Shown: positions 1 through 9,648 of the stretch, in pieces
Numbering within the stretch: the stretch's first letter is position 1
Layout of the letters: each line of letters opens with the position of its first letter
Assembly: GCA_002345825.1 (NCBI GenBank)
Contig: DDWD01000160.1
Span: forward strand, 1 to 64,000
Reading direction: 5' to 3'
DNA length: 64,000 nt
DNA from: Bacteroidales bacterium UBA2295
GTDB lineage: Bacteria > Bacteroidota > Bacteroidia > Bacteroidales > Tenuifilaceae
Translations under genes and position numbers: made by a program
The notes under the pieces: generated by a model
Seen by the model: only the letters and a program-made list of their open reading frames with translations
The model's database searches: none
What the model was told of the DNA's origin: nothing

Positions 1-2541
1 GATTATCGATTTATCGGCCTGGGTTGATAGAGAGCCAATAAAATCGACAGGTTTGCCCTTTACCGGGGGTAAGCGGAACGTACCACCCGCACCGTAAGCA
101 AGCGAGCGGTACTCGCGGATTTCCTGTAGCACCAAACCGGAGAAACCACCACCAAAATACTCGTTAAACGCTTCGATGTATGGAGCGTCTTCGGGTTTGA
201 AATCGGCGCCGTTGGCAAAGAAGAAGATTTTGCTCTGACGAGCCTTCTTCTTATTCACGAAGAATATGGTGTTTTCACTGAATATCCGTGAGGGAATAAC
301 CACGGGAGTGCTAACCGATATGGGCTGTTCAGCAAACTCAAATCCCGATTTGAAAAGGGTTTGTATCATATCCGTATCGAGATTTCCCACGTAGTGAATT
401 TGAGCTGTATGCTGTGTAGCCAGCTTAAAGGCATTGGTAAGGTTATCGGCTTTTAACTTTTTGAGCTCTTTCATGGTTGGCCTATCTAGGCTCGATGACT
501 TGTCGGCAAAGCGAATAAAATCGAATAGTGCCTGAGCCACTGCATCGGGCTCGGAGCGCTCCATTTTTCTATCGGCCTTGGTGCCATCAACCATCACCTT
601 AATCTTATCCTGTTCCAGCTTAGGTTTTGTTATCAATTCGTTAGTAAGCTCCACGGCTTTGGGAAGATTCTCCTCAAGCCCTTCGACACGGATGGTGGTG
701 TAGCTATCGTTGCTCCAGATGGAGTAGGAGCAGCCTATTTTGGCAAACTCGTTCTTTAGCTCGGCAACACCGCGTTTTTCGGTTCCTGCATAGGACATCA
801 ATTCAATTGCCTGATCGAGCAGCTTGATGTGCTGGTTACCCACGTTGTACTCGATATTTAGTGTGAAGATATCGTTTAAAGGATTGTGAACCTGTAGCAG
901 CTCAACACCACTAGCGATAGGGTGGCGAGTAATGTCCTTTTCAAAATCGATGGGCGTGAACATGGTTTGGCGCGAGGGGAGCGTTTCGAAATGCTTGGAG
1001 TACTTCGATTTTGCGTTAGTGTTGGCCAGTAGGGGCTTAAAGCCGGGCTTTTCCATCTTCTCCTTTTTTGGGAAACCCATCTTGGAATGGAATGCAAGGA
1101 AGTTGGGGCCAAAGTAAGTTTTTGCCACGCGAATAATATCATCCTTGCTAACAGACATAACCTTTTGCGGGTAAGCCAAAGCATCCTCAATGGATTCTCC
1201 AGAGGTAAATGCTCCTGCAAGGAAAGTTGCACGATTTTCGAGGTTTTCCAATGATTTTTGAAACTCTATATAGATGCTACTCTTTACGGCATCAACCATC
1301 CAATCGTCGAAATCGCCTTTGGCCAAGCGCGAAATTTCATTCAAAACCATTGTTTCGGCAGCGGGTAGTTTTTGTCCAACAATCTTTGGAATCATCAGGA
1401 TTATTGCTGCTCCGTGATCGTTGTAGGGCAGCGAAAGGGCTTGGGCGGCTAGTATCTTCCCATCAACCGAAAGGCGATCGAGCAATCCGGTTTGATTCCT
1501 ATTATTGAGAATTCCCATGGCCACTTCAAGGGCAATGTAATCGGGATGCTGCTTGGTAACTGTTCTAAAACCCAGAATACCAAGTTTTATTGGCGAGATA
1601 CGTGCCTCGTGAAACTCGCGCCCATTGAATGGTCTTTCGTTAAAAACTACGGGCTTGGGGTCGTCGCCAGCGGGGATTTTCCCAAATTTAGCCTCTATAT
1701 CAGCCATTATCTCGCTGGTAACAAAATCGCCCGATAACACCAAAACCATGTTGTTGGCAACGTAGTACTTGTTGTAAAACTCTAGCATTCGCCTAAGCGA
1801 AGGATTTTTCAGATGCTCGATGGTTCCGATCAGGGGCTGCTGGCCGTAGGGATGCGCTTTGAAGAAGAACTTCTGAAAATCCTCAAGCAGCTTCGACTGG
1901 AACTGATCGCTATACATATTCTTCTCCTCGTAAACCACTTCCAGTTCAGCTTGAAAACTTCTGAAAACAGGGTCGATAAATCGATGAGAGTAAAGGTCGA
2001 TCCACTTGTAGATTTGGCTTGATGGGAACTTGTTGTAGTAAACGGTGTAATCGGGACCTGTTCCAGCATTGAGGCTGGTTCCGCCCATTTCGTTAATCAG
2101 GTTGCTGAGCTCGTTGGGAATGGCAAACTCCGAGGCCTTGTGCGACTCCTTGTTAATCTCCATCTGAATAGCATTGCGGTTGGCTTCGGTTTTGGCTGTC
2201 GCCAGCTCGTCGTACAGTTCAAAGATACGGTCGATATGGGGTTTTTCCTTTTCCCAATCGATGGTTCCAAGGCTCTGCGTGCCTTTAAAGAGCATATGCT
2301 CCATATAGTGAGCAAGGCCAGTTGCATCGGCAGGATCGTTTTTTCCACCTGCACGAACGGCAACCACGCCAAAAACTTCGGGCTTTGAATTATCCTCGTT
2401 GAGGATAACGGTTAATCCATTATCGAGTTTAAACTGGGCAATCTTTAGGGTTCCAGAGTTAAACTCAATGGCAAATGAGTTAAAACCAACTGCAATAAAA
2501 GCTGCAGCTAGAAGGGTTTTGAGGAGATGAATTGGTTTCAT
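1..2541 (-). CDS. M16 family zinc metallopeptidase (insulinase/pitrilysin-like), partial
   Basis: The reading frame is open from an ATG at 2541 to the window edge (847 codons), so the C-terminus is missing. Residues 1-24 form a signal peptide ending in an Ala-rich stretch (SFA), so the protein is exported, probably to the periplasm. The inverted zinc motif HxxEH is intact (H78, E81, H82, in HYMEHMLF), which marks the catalytic N-terminal M16 half. A second, non-catalytic M16-like half follows from about residue 560. Family members of about 900-950 residues with two such halves degrade peptides inside a closing chamber. It is the last visible gene of a minus-strand run (RNase R, lipoprotein, peptidase), with 76 bp separating it from the lipoprotein gene. 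The family call is firm; the substrate is unknown. Confidence 0.93.
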   Translation of the reverse strand, partial: MKPIHLLKTLLAAAFIAVGFNSFAIEFNSGTLKIAQFKLDNGLTVILNEDNSKPEVFGVVAVRAGGKNDPADATGLAHYMEHMLFKGTQSLGTIDWEKEKPHIDRIFELYDELATAKTEANRNAIQMEINKESHKASEFAIPNELSNLINEMGGTSLNAGTGPDYTVYYNKFPSSQIYKWIDLYSHRFIDPVFRSFQAELEVVYEEKNMYSDQFQSKLLEDFQKFFFKAHPYGQQPLIGTIEHLKNPSLRRMLEFYNKYYVANNMVLVLSGDFVTSEIMADIEAKFGKIPAGDDPKPVVFNERPFNGREFHEARISPIKLGILGFRTVTKQHPDYIALEVAMGILNNRNQTGLLDRLSVDGKILAAQALSLPYNDHGAAIILMIPKIVGQKLPAAETMVLNEISRLAKGDFDDWMVDAVKSSIYIEFQKSLENLENRATFLAGAFTSGESIEDALAYPQKVMSVSKDDIIRVAKTYFGPNFLAFHSKMGFPKKEKMEKPGFKPLLANTNAKSKYSKHFETLPSRQTMFTPIDFEKDITRHPIASGVELLQVHNPLNDIFTLNIEYNVGNQHIKLLDQAIELMSYAGTEKRGVAELKNEFAKIGCSYSIWSNDSYTTIRVEGLEENLPKAVELTNELITKPKLEQDKIKVMVDGTKADRKMERSEPDAVAQALFDFIRFADKSSSLDRPTMKELKKLKADNLTNAFKLATQHTAQIHYVGNLDTDMIQTLFKSGFEFAEQPISVSTPVVIPSRIFSENTIFFVNKKKARQSKIFFFANGADFKPEDAPYIEAFNEYFGGGFSGLVLQEIREYRSLAYGAGGTFRLPPVKGKPVDFIGSLSTQADKSII

Positions 2542-2617
2542 GATGTGGCTAATGTAATTAATGATTATTCTACAAGGTATTAGGGTGATTTTACTTTACA
2601 GCGTTAACAAAATACAG

Positions 2618-3193
2618 CTAGATTGGTTGGGTTAGATCAAACTCGGCCTCAAAAACCAACTCGCCTCCGTAGTGTAGCTGGTACTTCATTGTACTTAAAT
2701 CCTCGGCTAGAATTACCCTCCACATGCGCTCAACACCATCGGCTAGTAGTTCTTTGGTGTAGTTGTCCCAGGGGAAAGTTTGCATAAAGGCAGTACCAGA
2801 ATCGTTGGCATAGCCACCGTAAAGAGTTTGATCCTCGGGTGTTCCATCTTCGTGCCGATGGTCATGGCGGAAGCGTAGGCCATTTTCCTCCATGATAAAC
2901 ATCCAGGTTCGCGAGCGATCCTCATCAATATGGAATGGAATATGTACCCTGTTGTTTTCGCAAACTGTTACATGCATTATCAATTTTTTGTTGGCCCAGC
3001 TGCTGCGCCCCTCTTTGGTGTAGGTTTCGCTACCACTAAACGATTTGCCGCAAAGCGATGTAAGATTTTTTAGAAAGGCTTTTTGGGTATTCTCTGTCGA
3101 GCAGCATGATTCTTCAGTATTCGTTTTTTGGGTTGATGAACCGCATGATACCACAACCATTGCCACAAAAACCAGTAATGCCAAGTTTCTCAT
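2618..3193 (-). CDS. Small secreted lipoprotein of unknown function
   Basis: A 191-residue protein. I place the start at the ATG at 3193, because it gives a compact lipoprotein signal peptide (MRNLALL...VVVSCGSS) with the lipobox cysteine at residue 17; a longer frame from 3223 adds ten residues that would spoil the signal. After the lipobox there is a Ser/Thr/Glu-rich linker with a CC pair, then a globular domain rich in His, Asp and Trp (for example RHDHRHEDG and TFPWDNYTKE). No known catalytic motif is recognised. The spacing of charged and aromatic residues suggests a small beta-rich domain facing the periplasm or cell surface. It lies downstream of RNase R beyond a long inverted repeat, so it may have its own promoter. 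Confidence 0.75.
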   Translation of the reverse strand: MRNLALLVFVAMVVVSCGSSTQKTNTEESCCSTENTQKAFLKNLTSLCGKSFSGSETYTKEGRSSWANKKLIMHVTVCENNRVHIPFHIDEDRSRTWMFIMEENGLRFRHDHRHEDGTPEDQTLYGGYANDSGTAFMQTFPWDNYTKELLADGVERMWRVILAEDLSTMKYQLHYGGELVFEAEFDLTQPI

Positions 3194-3217
3194 ATTGTTT
3201 ATACATTTAATTGGTGA

Positions 3218-3332
3218 GTCCACTCCGAAAAGTCTTTTTACCCCTAAATCCCTGTCTGCCGAACAGGCAGGCTTAAGGGGTCAGGGGTTAAAAAGGGTGA
3301 AAATCAGCATTTTGAGACTTTTCGGAGTGGAC
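3218..3332. repeat. 115-bp element with perfect 18-bp terminal inverted repeats
   Basis: The left arm (3218-3235, GTCCACTCCGAAAAGTCT) and the right arm (3315-3332) are perfect reverse complements over 18 bp. A second, smaller palindrome sits inside (3251-3258 pairing with 3264-3271, one G-T wobble), flanked by imperfectly complementary TTTTTACCCC and GGGGTTAAAAA tracts. The whole element can fold into a nested hairpin. It lies just past the stop codon of rnr and just upstream of the lipoprotein gene, so it could work as a terminator or mRNA-stabilising structure, or be a miniature transposable element. No direct target-site duplication is visible at its borders. Confidence 0.7.
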
Positions 3333-3339
3333 ACATTGG

Positions 3340-5607
3340 TTATTTTCTTTTTCGTTGTACACCTTTGTGTTTTCGGGTTTTATCGGCATTGGGTTTCCGC
3401 CTCGATGAACCTGTCCCTCTCGATTGTCGAGCACGCCCTGGGTTTGTTGATTCAGAAGAATTGTTCTCATTATCAATAAGCCTAAAGTCGAGCTGCTTTT
3501 TTGGAAGATTAGTACGCCAAACCTCAACCTCAAGTTCGTCGCCCAGCTGAAACTTTCTTTCGGTTTGTCGACCCACAAGGCAGTAGTTATCCTCATCAAA
3601 CTCGTAGTAATCGTCGTCCAAATCGCGAATCGCAACTAATCCCTCGCACTTAGTTTCTATAAGCTCAACAAATAGCCCAAAGCTGGTAACACCAGTAATT
3701 ACCCCTTGAAAATGCTGCCCAATCTTATCGGACATGAACTCAACCTGCTTGTATTTTATTGAAGCGCGCTCTGCTTCGGTGGCTTTTATTTCCATATCGG
3801 TTGAGTGCTTACAAAGCCGTTCGAGTTCCTCCTCATTCTTTGGTTTACCTCCATCGAGGTAGTGAGCCAGCAGCCGATGTACCATCATGTCGGGGAATCG
3901 GCGGATTGGCGATGTAAAATGGGTGTAGTGAGGAAAACCAAGACCATAATGCCCAATGTTGTTGGCCGAGTAGCGAGCCTTTGCCATTGAGCGAAGGGCG
4001 AGGGTTTCAATAAGGTTTTGCTCCTTTTTCCCTTTCACTTCCCTTAGTATCTTGTTAAGCGAACGGCTTATCTGCTTGTCGGTACCACCCTCAACGTTGT
4101 ATCCAAATCGGGTGACAAATGAGCGGAAATTATCGAATTTTTCGGGGTTGGGCTTATCATGGATACGATAAACAAAGGGTTTAACCTTAGTTTTCTCGCG
4201 CGAAGCTCCAATAAATTCGGCCACCTTGCGGTTGGCCAGCAGCATGAATTCCTCAATAAGCTGGTTGGCCTCTTTTTGTACCTTAAAGAAAACACCTAGC
4301 GGTTTCCCGTTCTCATCAAGATCAAACTTAACCTCAGCCCGGTCAAAATCTACAGCACCAGCCCTTAGCCTATTGCGGCGGAGTTTCTGAGCTATGCTGT
4401 TGAGCGTAAGGATTTCGGTTGCCATATCGCCCTCGCTGGTTTCAATTACATTCTGTGCCTCTTCGTACGAGAATCGCCGCTGCGATAGGATAATAGAACG
4501 ACCAAACCATTCCTTTTGAACGGTTCCCTCTTTATCCATCTCAAAAACTGCCGAGAAGCACAGCTTCTCCTCGTTGGGACGTAGGGAGCAGATGAAGTTC
4601 GATAATCGTTCGGGAAGCATGGGCACACACCTGTCGACCAGATAAACCGATGTGGCTCGCTCAATAGCCTCGCTATCGATGGGTGAGCCCGGGGTTACAT
4701 AATGTGTAACATCGGCAATGTGAACGCCTACCTCAAAGGTATTCTCATCAATAGTACGAATAGAGAGCGCATCGTCGAAGTCCTTGGCATCGGCAGGATC
4801 GATTGTAAAAGTCGGGATTTTTCTGAAATCGCGACGTTCGGCAATATCCTGCTTGGTTGCTTTTTCAGGAATTTTTTCGGCCAGCCTATTCAGCTCCTCG
4901 GGAAAATGGTAGGGTAACTCAAATTCGGCCAGGATTGAGTGCATTTCTACTTCATGCTCGCCGGGATTGCCAATAACCTCCACAACCTCGCCCATTGGGT
5001 TTTTGGTGTGTTTGGGCCAATCGGTTATGCGGGCAATTACCTTTTGCCCTGTTTTTGCCTTATTTATTGCACCCTTAGGGATAAATATATCGTAGGGCAT
5101 GAGCTTATTGTCAGTTATAACAAAGGCGTAGTTTGCTTCTACCTCAATTTTGCCCACAAAGGTTCGTTTAGCGCGCTCAACCACCTCAACTACCTCGGCT
5201 TCCATCATTTTGCGACGGCGCTTGGGACTAACGGCTACTTTTACCCTATCGCCGTGTAGGGCGTGGTTCAAATTATATTCAGGTACAAAAACCTCCTGGT
5301 TGTCGTTTGTTATAACATGGGCGTTGCCATCGGTCTCCATCTCCACAACGCCTTCAATGGCCGTCGAGAGCATTTTAACCATAAATTTTCCGTTGTAGAC
5401 TTCCTGCAACGCGCCCTGGTCGGCCAGCTCGTATAGCACCTCGTTGATTAACCTTTTGGAGGTTGCATCTTTTGCCTCTAATATTTTGGCTATTTGTTTG
5501 TAGTTTAGGCTCTGCGATGGATTCGACGAGAATATCCCCATGATTGATTTCATTAGCATATTCTTGTTAAACCCCTCGTTCTTTTTTGCCTTTTGTTTTT
5601 TTGCCAT
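3340..5607 (-). CDS. rnr: Ribonuclease R (RNB/S1 exoribonuclease)
   Basis: A 755-residue 3'-5' exoribonuclease that degrades structured RNA in the cytoplasm. Visible order: Lys-rich N-terminus, winged-helix-like region (about 15-80), cold-shock/OB domains (about 85-210), RNB catalytic domain starting near 255 with the metal-binding motif DPADAKDFDDA (D270, D276, D278, D279), an S1 domain (GVITGVTSFGLFVEL, about 640-720), and a Ser/Arg/Lys-rich tail ending RKHKGVQRKRK. Length and order match RNase R rather than the shorter RNase II. The ATG at 5607 opens with MAKKQKAKK. It is divergent from the small barrel-like gene, with 97 bp shared between them. Confidence 0.97.
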   Translation of the reverse strand: MAKKQKAKKNEGFNKNMLMKSIMGIFSSNPSQSLNYKQIAKILEAKDATSKRLINEVLYELADQGALQEVYNGKFMVKMLSTAIEGVVEMETDGNAHVITNDNQEVFVPEYNLNHALHGDRVKVAVSPKRRRKMMEAEVVEVVERAKRTFVGKIEVEANYAFVITDNKLMPYDIFIPKGAINKAKTGQKVIARITDWPKHTKNPMGEVVEVIGNPGEHEVEMHSILAEFELPYHFPEELNRLAEKIPEKATKQDIAERRDFRKIPTFTIDPADAKDFDDALSIRTIDENTFEVGVHIADVTHYVTPGSPIDSEAIERATSVYLVDRCVPMLPERLSNFICSLRPNEEKLCFSAVFEMDKEGTVQKEWFGRSIILSQRRFSYEEAQNVIETSEGDMATEILTLNSIAQKLRRNRLRAGAVDFDRAEVKFDLDENGKPLGVFFKVQKEANQLIEEFMLLANRKVAEFIGASREKTKVKPFVYRIHDKPNPEKFDNFRSFVTRFGYNVEGGTDKQISRSLNKILREVKGKKEQNLIETLALRSMAKARYSANNIGHYGLGFPHYTHFTSPIRRFPDMMVHRLLAHYLDGGKPKNEEELERLCKHSTDMEIKATEAERASIKYKQVEFMSDKIGQHFQGVITGVTSFGLFVELIETKCEGLVAIRDLDDDYYEFDEDNYCLVGRQTERKFQLGDELEVEVWRTNLPKKQLDFRLIDNENNSSESTNPGRARQSRGTGSSRRKPNADKTRKHKGVQRKRK

Positions 5608-5679
5608 AATTTTTCTTTTTTCGGTGATGTAAAGATATGAAATAACGCAAACAACAATTAGGTTAATCGAATTAACTCT

Positions 5680-5687
5680 TATATTTG
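5680..5687 (+). promoter_or_regulatory. Candidate -7 element (TATATTTG)
   Basis: This is an exact match to the Bacteroidota -7 consensus TAnnTTTG, 17 bp before the ATG of the small barrel-like gene. No convincing TTTG -33 element stands 19-21 bp upstream, so only half of the promoter is visible. Confidence 0.35.
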
Positions 5688-5704
5688 GTATTTTTGGGAA
5701 GAAG

Positions 5705-6157
5705 ATGAAACAGACACTATTTTTACTTCTGCTGATATTTGGATTGCACTATGGGGCACAGTCGCAAGATCCTGCGTGCGAAACGAATAAAAGCAAGTTT
5801 AACACTATTTATATAGAAGGATTTGGCACATCGCTGGGGGTAACCCTTAATTATGAGCGAATAGTACCATTTAATCAGGATAAAATATATGGGAGTGTTG
5901 GAGGTGGTCTTGGGTTAGTTGGTTTCTACTTTGCTCCAAAGCTACAGGCAAACCTCCTGTTTGGTCATCGGAATTTTTTTGAATTGGGAATGGCCGGTCT
6001 TATAATTGAGCAAACAGTGGGGCCCGCATTAAAGGTTGGATATCGATTTCAGCGATTTGATAAATCTGGCTTGAGTTTTCAAGCAAATGTTGTAGCCATT
6101 TTTCTGGGCGATGATTTTTTATATCTGCCAGGCGTTGCGTTGGGATATAGTTTCTAA
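5705..6157 (+). CDS. Small secreted, probably outer-membrane beta-barrel protein
   Basis: A 150-residue protein with a clear signal peptide (residues 1-20, ending GAQSQ). The mature part alternates hydrophobic and polar residues in short Gly-rich strands (YGSVGGGLGLVGFYF, ALKVGYRFQRF) and ends LGYSF with a C-terminal phenylalanine, which is typical of outer-membrane beta-barrels. No family is recognised and no catalytic motif is seen. It is too short for a large porin; an eight-strand barrel is possible. A Bacteroidota-type -7 box lies just upstream. The APC-type permease gene follows after 75 bp on the same strand, without an obvious functional link. Confidence 0.65.
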   Translation: MKQTLFLLLLIFGLHYGAQSQDPACETNKSKFNTIYIEGFGTSLGVTLNYERIVPFNQDKIYGSVGGGLGLVGFYFAPKLQANLLFGHRNFFELGMAGLIIEQTVGPALKVGYRFQRFDKSGLSFQANVVAIFLGDDFLYLPGVALGYSF

Positions 6158-6232
6158 AGGTATTTTGCGTTTGAACAATAATCCCCAAAGTTATATTAAT
6201 AGAAGGATTACTAATTATTAGAGAGGCAAAAC

Positions 6233-8356
6233 ATGGCATTAAGATTAAATAGTAAGATGAACAAGGAGCTTGGGCTGGTTGATGTGTTTGTGCTTAGCAC
6301 AGGGGCAATGTTCAGCTCAGGGTTTTTCTTGCTACCCGGTTTGGCCGCTTTTCATACCGGTTCGTCAGTATTCATATCGTATCTGGTTGCAGCGGTTCTT
6401 ATAATGCCAGCAATGTTTAGCATTGCCGAACTGTCCACCGCTTTGCCAAGGGCCGGAGGGATGTACTTTATGCTAGATCGTAGCTTGGGCCCAATGATGG
6501 GAACGGTGGGTGGAATTGGAACATATCTGGCTCTAGTACTAAAAACAGCTTTTGCATTGGTGGGGATTGGTGCTTACGCATCAATATTTTATGATTTGCC
6601 AATAAAGATAGTTGCCTCGCTGCTTACCGTTGTATTTATGATCTTAAATATTCTGGGGGCAAAGAAAACAGCAGGGCTGCAGCGTTTCTTGGTGTTTTTC
6701 CTTATAGCTGTGCTAGCACTGTTTATGGTTGAGGGTTTAAGAGAGATATTTAGCATAGGGGCCAATACCCTGCTTGAAACAAAGCTTAACCCTTTTGCCA
6801 CAAATGGTTTAGAGGGGATTCTTTCAACAGCCGGTTTTGTTTTTGTAGCATACCTAGGACTTACCCAGGTGGCCAGTGTTGCAGAGGAGATTAAGAATCC
6901 CGAGAGAAATATTCCTTTGGGAATGATACTTTCGCTTATTGTTACTACAATAATATATGTAGTAGGGGTTTTCATAATGGTTGGTGTTTTGCCTACGGTT
7001 GAGTTTTTCAAAGACTTAACTCCTGTGTGGACCGCATCCCAGGTAATTTTTAAGTGGATACCTGCTAAGTATGGTGGGCTGCTGGTAGTGGCAGCCGCTA
7101 TTGCTGCTTTTGCTTCAACTGGCAATGGGGGATTAATGGCCGCATCGCGATACCCAATGGCCATGGCCCGCGATAGGGTTATCCCTCGTTTTTTTACCCG
7201 CCTAAACAGCTATCGAACCCCAATTTACTCCATATTGGCAACATCAGTTCTAATGCTGATATTTATTTTAGTCCTTAGCGAAGAGGGAATTGCAAAAATG
7301 GCAAGCGCTTTTCAGCTGGTTATATGTATTCTGATTAACTTTGCTGTGATTGTGATGCGAAATAGCCGTATCCAAACCTACGATCCGGGTTACCTCTCAC
7401 CGCTTTTCCCGTGGATGCAAGTCTTTGGCATTTTAACATCGCTGGTGCTTATTATTTACATGGGCTGGGGCCCTGCAGTTTTTACATTTGCAGTTGTGTT
7501 TTTTGCCATGATATGGTATCACTACTACACCCGAAAATACGTTAAGCGCGAGGGCGCCATTTACCATTGGTTTGCTTTGCTGGGACAAAAGCAGCATATT
7601 GGGCTCGAGAACGAATTCCTTTTCATCTTAAAAGAGAAAGGATTGCGCGAGGGCGATCCGTTTGATGAAGTGGTGGTTCAGGCTCAGATAACCCAGCTTA
7701 AGGAGCAACCCATTTCCTTTAAAGAGTTGGTTGGCCGGGTGTCGAGCCAGCTGGCCAATCGAATTGAAAACCACACCTCACAAGAGATTAAGCAAGAGCT
7801 ACTTGAAGTAACAGCCATCGACCCTGCTCTGGTTATTCCCAGGGTATCTATCCTGCATGGTAAGTACAACGACATTAAAACCCCAGTTCTTCACATTATT
7901 ACATCCGAGGTGGGAGTAGAGAAACCTGTTGAAAAGGGCGAGATATCATCAAAAGATAACATTCGGGTATTTTTTGTGCTTATGAGTCCAATGGATAACC
8001 CCAAGCTCCAGCTTAGGTTGCTTTCGCGTATTATGGATATTGTTGAGCGCGAAAAATTTGTTGAAACCATCTGTGAGATCAGCAATGAGCGGGAGATGAA
8101 AGAATACCTGCTTCACAACGATAGGTATATTACCCTAGAGCTCGTAAAAGCTAGCTCCACCGAGGAGCTAATTGGAAAGATGCTTAAGGAGATTCGTTTC
8201 CCTCACGATGTGCTGGTGGCTATGGTACAGCGTAACGAAAAGATTATCACACCAAAAGGGGATACTGAACTTGAGGAAGGCGATATAATAACAATAATTG
8301 GGGAGCCTAAGGGTGTTAAGAACCTGTTTATGAAGTATATTCATCTTGATAATTAA
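6233..8356 (+). CDS. APC-superfamily amino-acid permease with C-terminal EIIA-like and RCK_C domains
   Basis: A 707-residue inner-membrane protein. Residues about 10-440 carry some twelve hydrophobic segments and APC-type features, including the glycine-rich first helix (STGAMFSSGFFLLPG) and the EEIKNPERNIP loop. A soluble region of about 260 residues follows: about 480-630 resembles PTS EIIA type-2 domains, and about 635-705 resembles the TrkA C-terminal (RCK_C) ligand domain (TELEEGDIITIIGEP). In related transporters such domains regulate transport by binding nucleotides or other small ligands; that role is inferred here. The substrate is not evident. A second ATG lies at codon 9. The sfsA gene starts 20 bp downstream. 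Confidence 0.85.
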   Translation: MALRLNSKMNKELGLVDVFVLSTGAMFSSGFFLLPGLAAFHTGSSVFISYLVAAVLIMPAMFSIAELSTALPRAGGMYFMLDRSLGPMMGTVGGIGTYLALVLKTAFALVGIGAYASIFYDLPIKIVASLLTVVFMILNILGAKKTAGLQRFLVFFLIAVLALFMVEGLREIFSIGANTLLETKLNPFATNGLEGILSTAGFVFVAYLGLTQVASVAEEIKNPERNIPLGMILSLIVTTIIYVVGVFIMVGVLPTVEFFKDLTPVWTASQVIFKWIPAKYGGLLVVAAAIAAFASTGNGGLMAASRYPMAMARDRVIPRFFTRLNSYRTPIYSILATSVLMLIFILVLSEEGIAKMASAFQLVICILINFAVIVMRNSRIQTYDPGYLSPLFPWMQVFGILTSLVLIIYMGWGPAVFTFAVVFFAMIWYHYYTRKYVKREGAIYHWFALLGQKQHIGLENEFLFILKEKGLREGDPFDEVVVQAQITQLKEQPISFKELVGRVSSQLANRIENHTSQEIKQELLEVTAIDPALVIPRVSILHGKYNDIKTPVLHIITSEVGVEKPVEKGEISSKDNIRVFFVLMSPMDNPKLQLRLLSRIMDIVEREKFVETICEISNEREMKEYLLHNDRYITLELVKASSTEELIGKMLKEIRFPHDVLVAMVQRNEKIITPKGDTELEEGDIITIIGEPKGVKNLFMKYIHLDN

Positions 8357-8376
8357 ATAAAACCTAGCAGTTTACT

Positions 8377-9087
8377 ATGCATATTTCTTTCCCAAGCAGC
8401 TTGATACACGGTCGGCTAGTAAAACGCTATAAGCGATTTTTGGCCGATGTAACCCTCGATAATGGCGATATGGTTACGGCGCATTGTACAAATTCGGGCT
8501 CAATGAAAAGTTGCTTAGAGGAGGGAGCTGAGGTTTTTTTGTCGCCAGTGAACGACCCAAAGCGAAAAACAAAATTTACCTGGGAGATGATATTGATTGA
8601 TGGGAACTGGGTAGGTATAAACACATCGATGCCAAATATGCTGGCATTTGAATGGATAAAGAATGGCAAAATTCCAGGTCTTGAGGGGTATCAACATGTG
8701 AAGCGCGAGGTTACCTTTGGCGATAGCCGTTTCGATATTTTTGCTGAGAACGACACGGAAAAATGTTTTGTTGAGGTGAAGAATGTTACCATGAAGGAAG
8801 ACGATTTTGCCCTTTTCCCCGATGCACAAACCACCCGTGGGCAGAAGCATTTGGAAACGCTTATCAAAGTGAAACAAAGCGGAATGCGAGCCGTAATGCT
8901 CTACGTGGTGCAACGCATTGATGTAAATCGTTTTGCTCCCGCTTGGGGTATCGACCCCCAGTATGCTCAATTGCTGCAAAAGGCAGCTACGGCGGGTGTC
9001 GAGATTATACCGCTACAGGTTGAGGTGCATCCAGAGGGTTTTAAACTTCTAAGGATTCTCCCTTTTACTCTGGAATTAATAGCCTAA
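8377..9087 (+). CDS. sfsA: SfsA family protein (DNA/RNA nuclease-like)
   Basis: A 236-residue SfsA protein of full family length. Recognisable features are the N-terminal OB-like part with AHCTNSGSMKSCLEEGAEV, the VEVKNVTM segment carrying Glu and Lys of a PD-(D/E)XK-like nuclease core (about 127-134), and the FPDAQTTRGQKHLE motif. In E. coli the gene was named for stimulating sugar fermentation; the fold indicates nucleic-acid binding or cleavage. The physiological role remains unclear. It probably shares a transcript with the permease upstream (20 bp gap). No strong terminator is visible after it. Confidence 0.92.
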   Translation: MHISFPSSLIHGRLVKRYKRFLADVTLDNGDMVTAHCTNSGSMKSCLEEGAEVFLSPVNDPKRKTKFTWEMILIDGNWVGINTSMPNMLAFEWIKNGKIPGLEGYQHVKREVTFGDSRFDIFAENDTEKCFVEVKNVTMKEDDFALFPDAQTTRGQKHLETLIKVKQSGMRAVMLYVVQRIDVNRFAPAWGIDPQYAQLLQKAATAGVEIIPLQVEVHPEGFKLLRILPFTLELIA

Positions 9088-9648
9088 TTTTTGAGCGTTT
9101 GACTAGGTTTTAGGTTAAAACAACCCCTTTATAGCCACAATTCGTATTTCTCTTAAACCCGATGCTGCCCATTTTCGGGCACACGTTTACCCCCTCAATT
9201 TACGCACTCGTCAAACAAATAGATATTTAGCTGATATGGCTTAATATTTGTAAATATTGAAGTGCGTAATGCACTTTGGCTGTATTATTTAATTTTTTAA
9301 AATGATTACCGAGAGTGTTGTTCTGTTACTAACCTTTTATGTGCTAAATGCGTAAAAAAAGAAACTATTTGTACCAATATATAAAGCATTGTTAATGAGA
9401 TCACGACGCGAAGCACTAAGGTTTGGGTTGCTGTTTAATTTACTTTTTCTCCCTTCTATTTCTCTAAAGTCTTAATTTTTAGGGCGATGTTTTTGAGAAT
9501 AAATAAAAAAAAAGTTACTTTCGCCTGTTAATATGGGTGTTTTGTCAAAAAAAATCTAGCTATATTTATATTTTCCGTACAAAACATTTAGAAGCAAGAG
9601 GTCTGATTACACCAAGCATTGAACTAAGAAATTGAAAATACATACGTT
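9088..9648. other. AT-rich intergenic region upstream of the adhesin pair
   Basis: This 561-bp stretch has no convincing coding sequence and no RNA gene that I recognise. It is strongly AT-rich, with A-tracts around 9505-9515 and 9547-9555. It probably holds the promoter of the following secreted-protein pair. A TTTG at about 9541 followed by TATATTTA-like sequence is a possible but poorly spaced promoter. Nothing else can be supported. Confidence 0.5.

Noticed and set aside
876..1232. 118-codon minus-strand frame and other frames at 932-2388
   Set aside because: They overlap the M16 peptidase frame, which is continuous and carries a signal peptide and the HxxEH motif.
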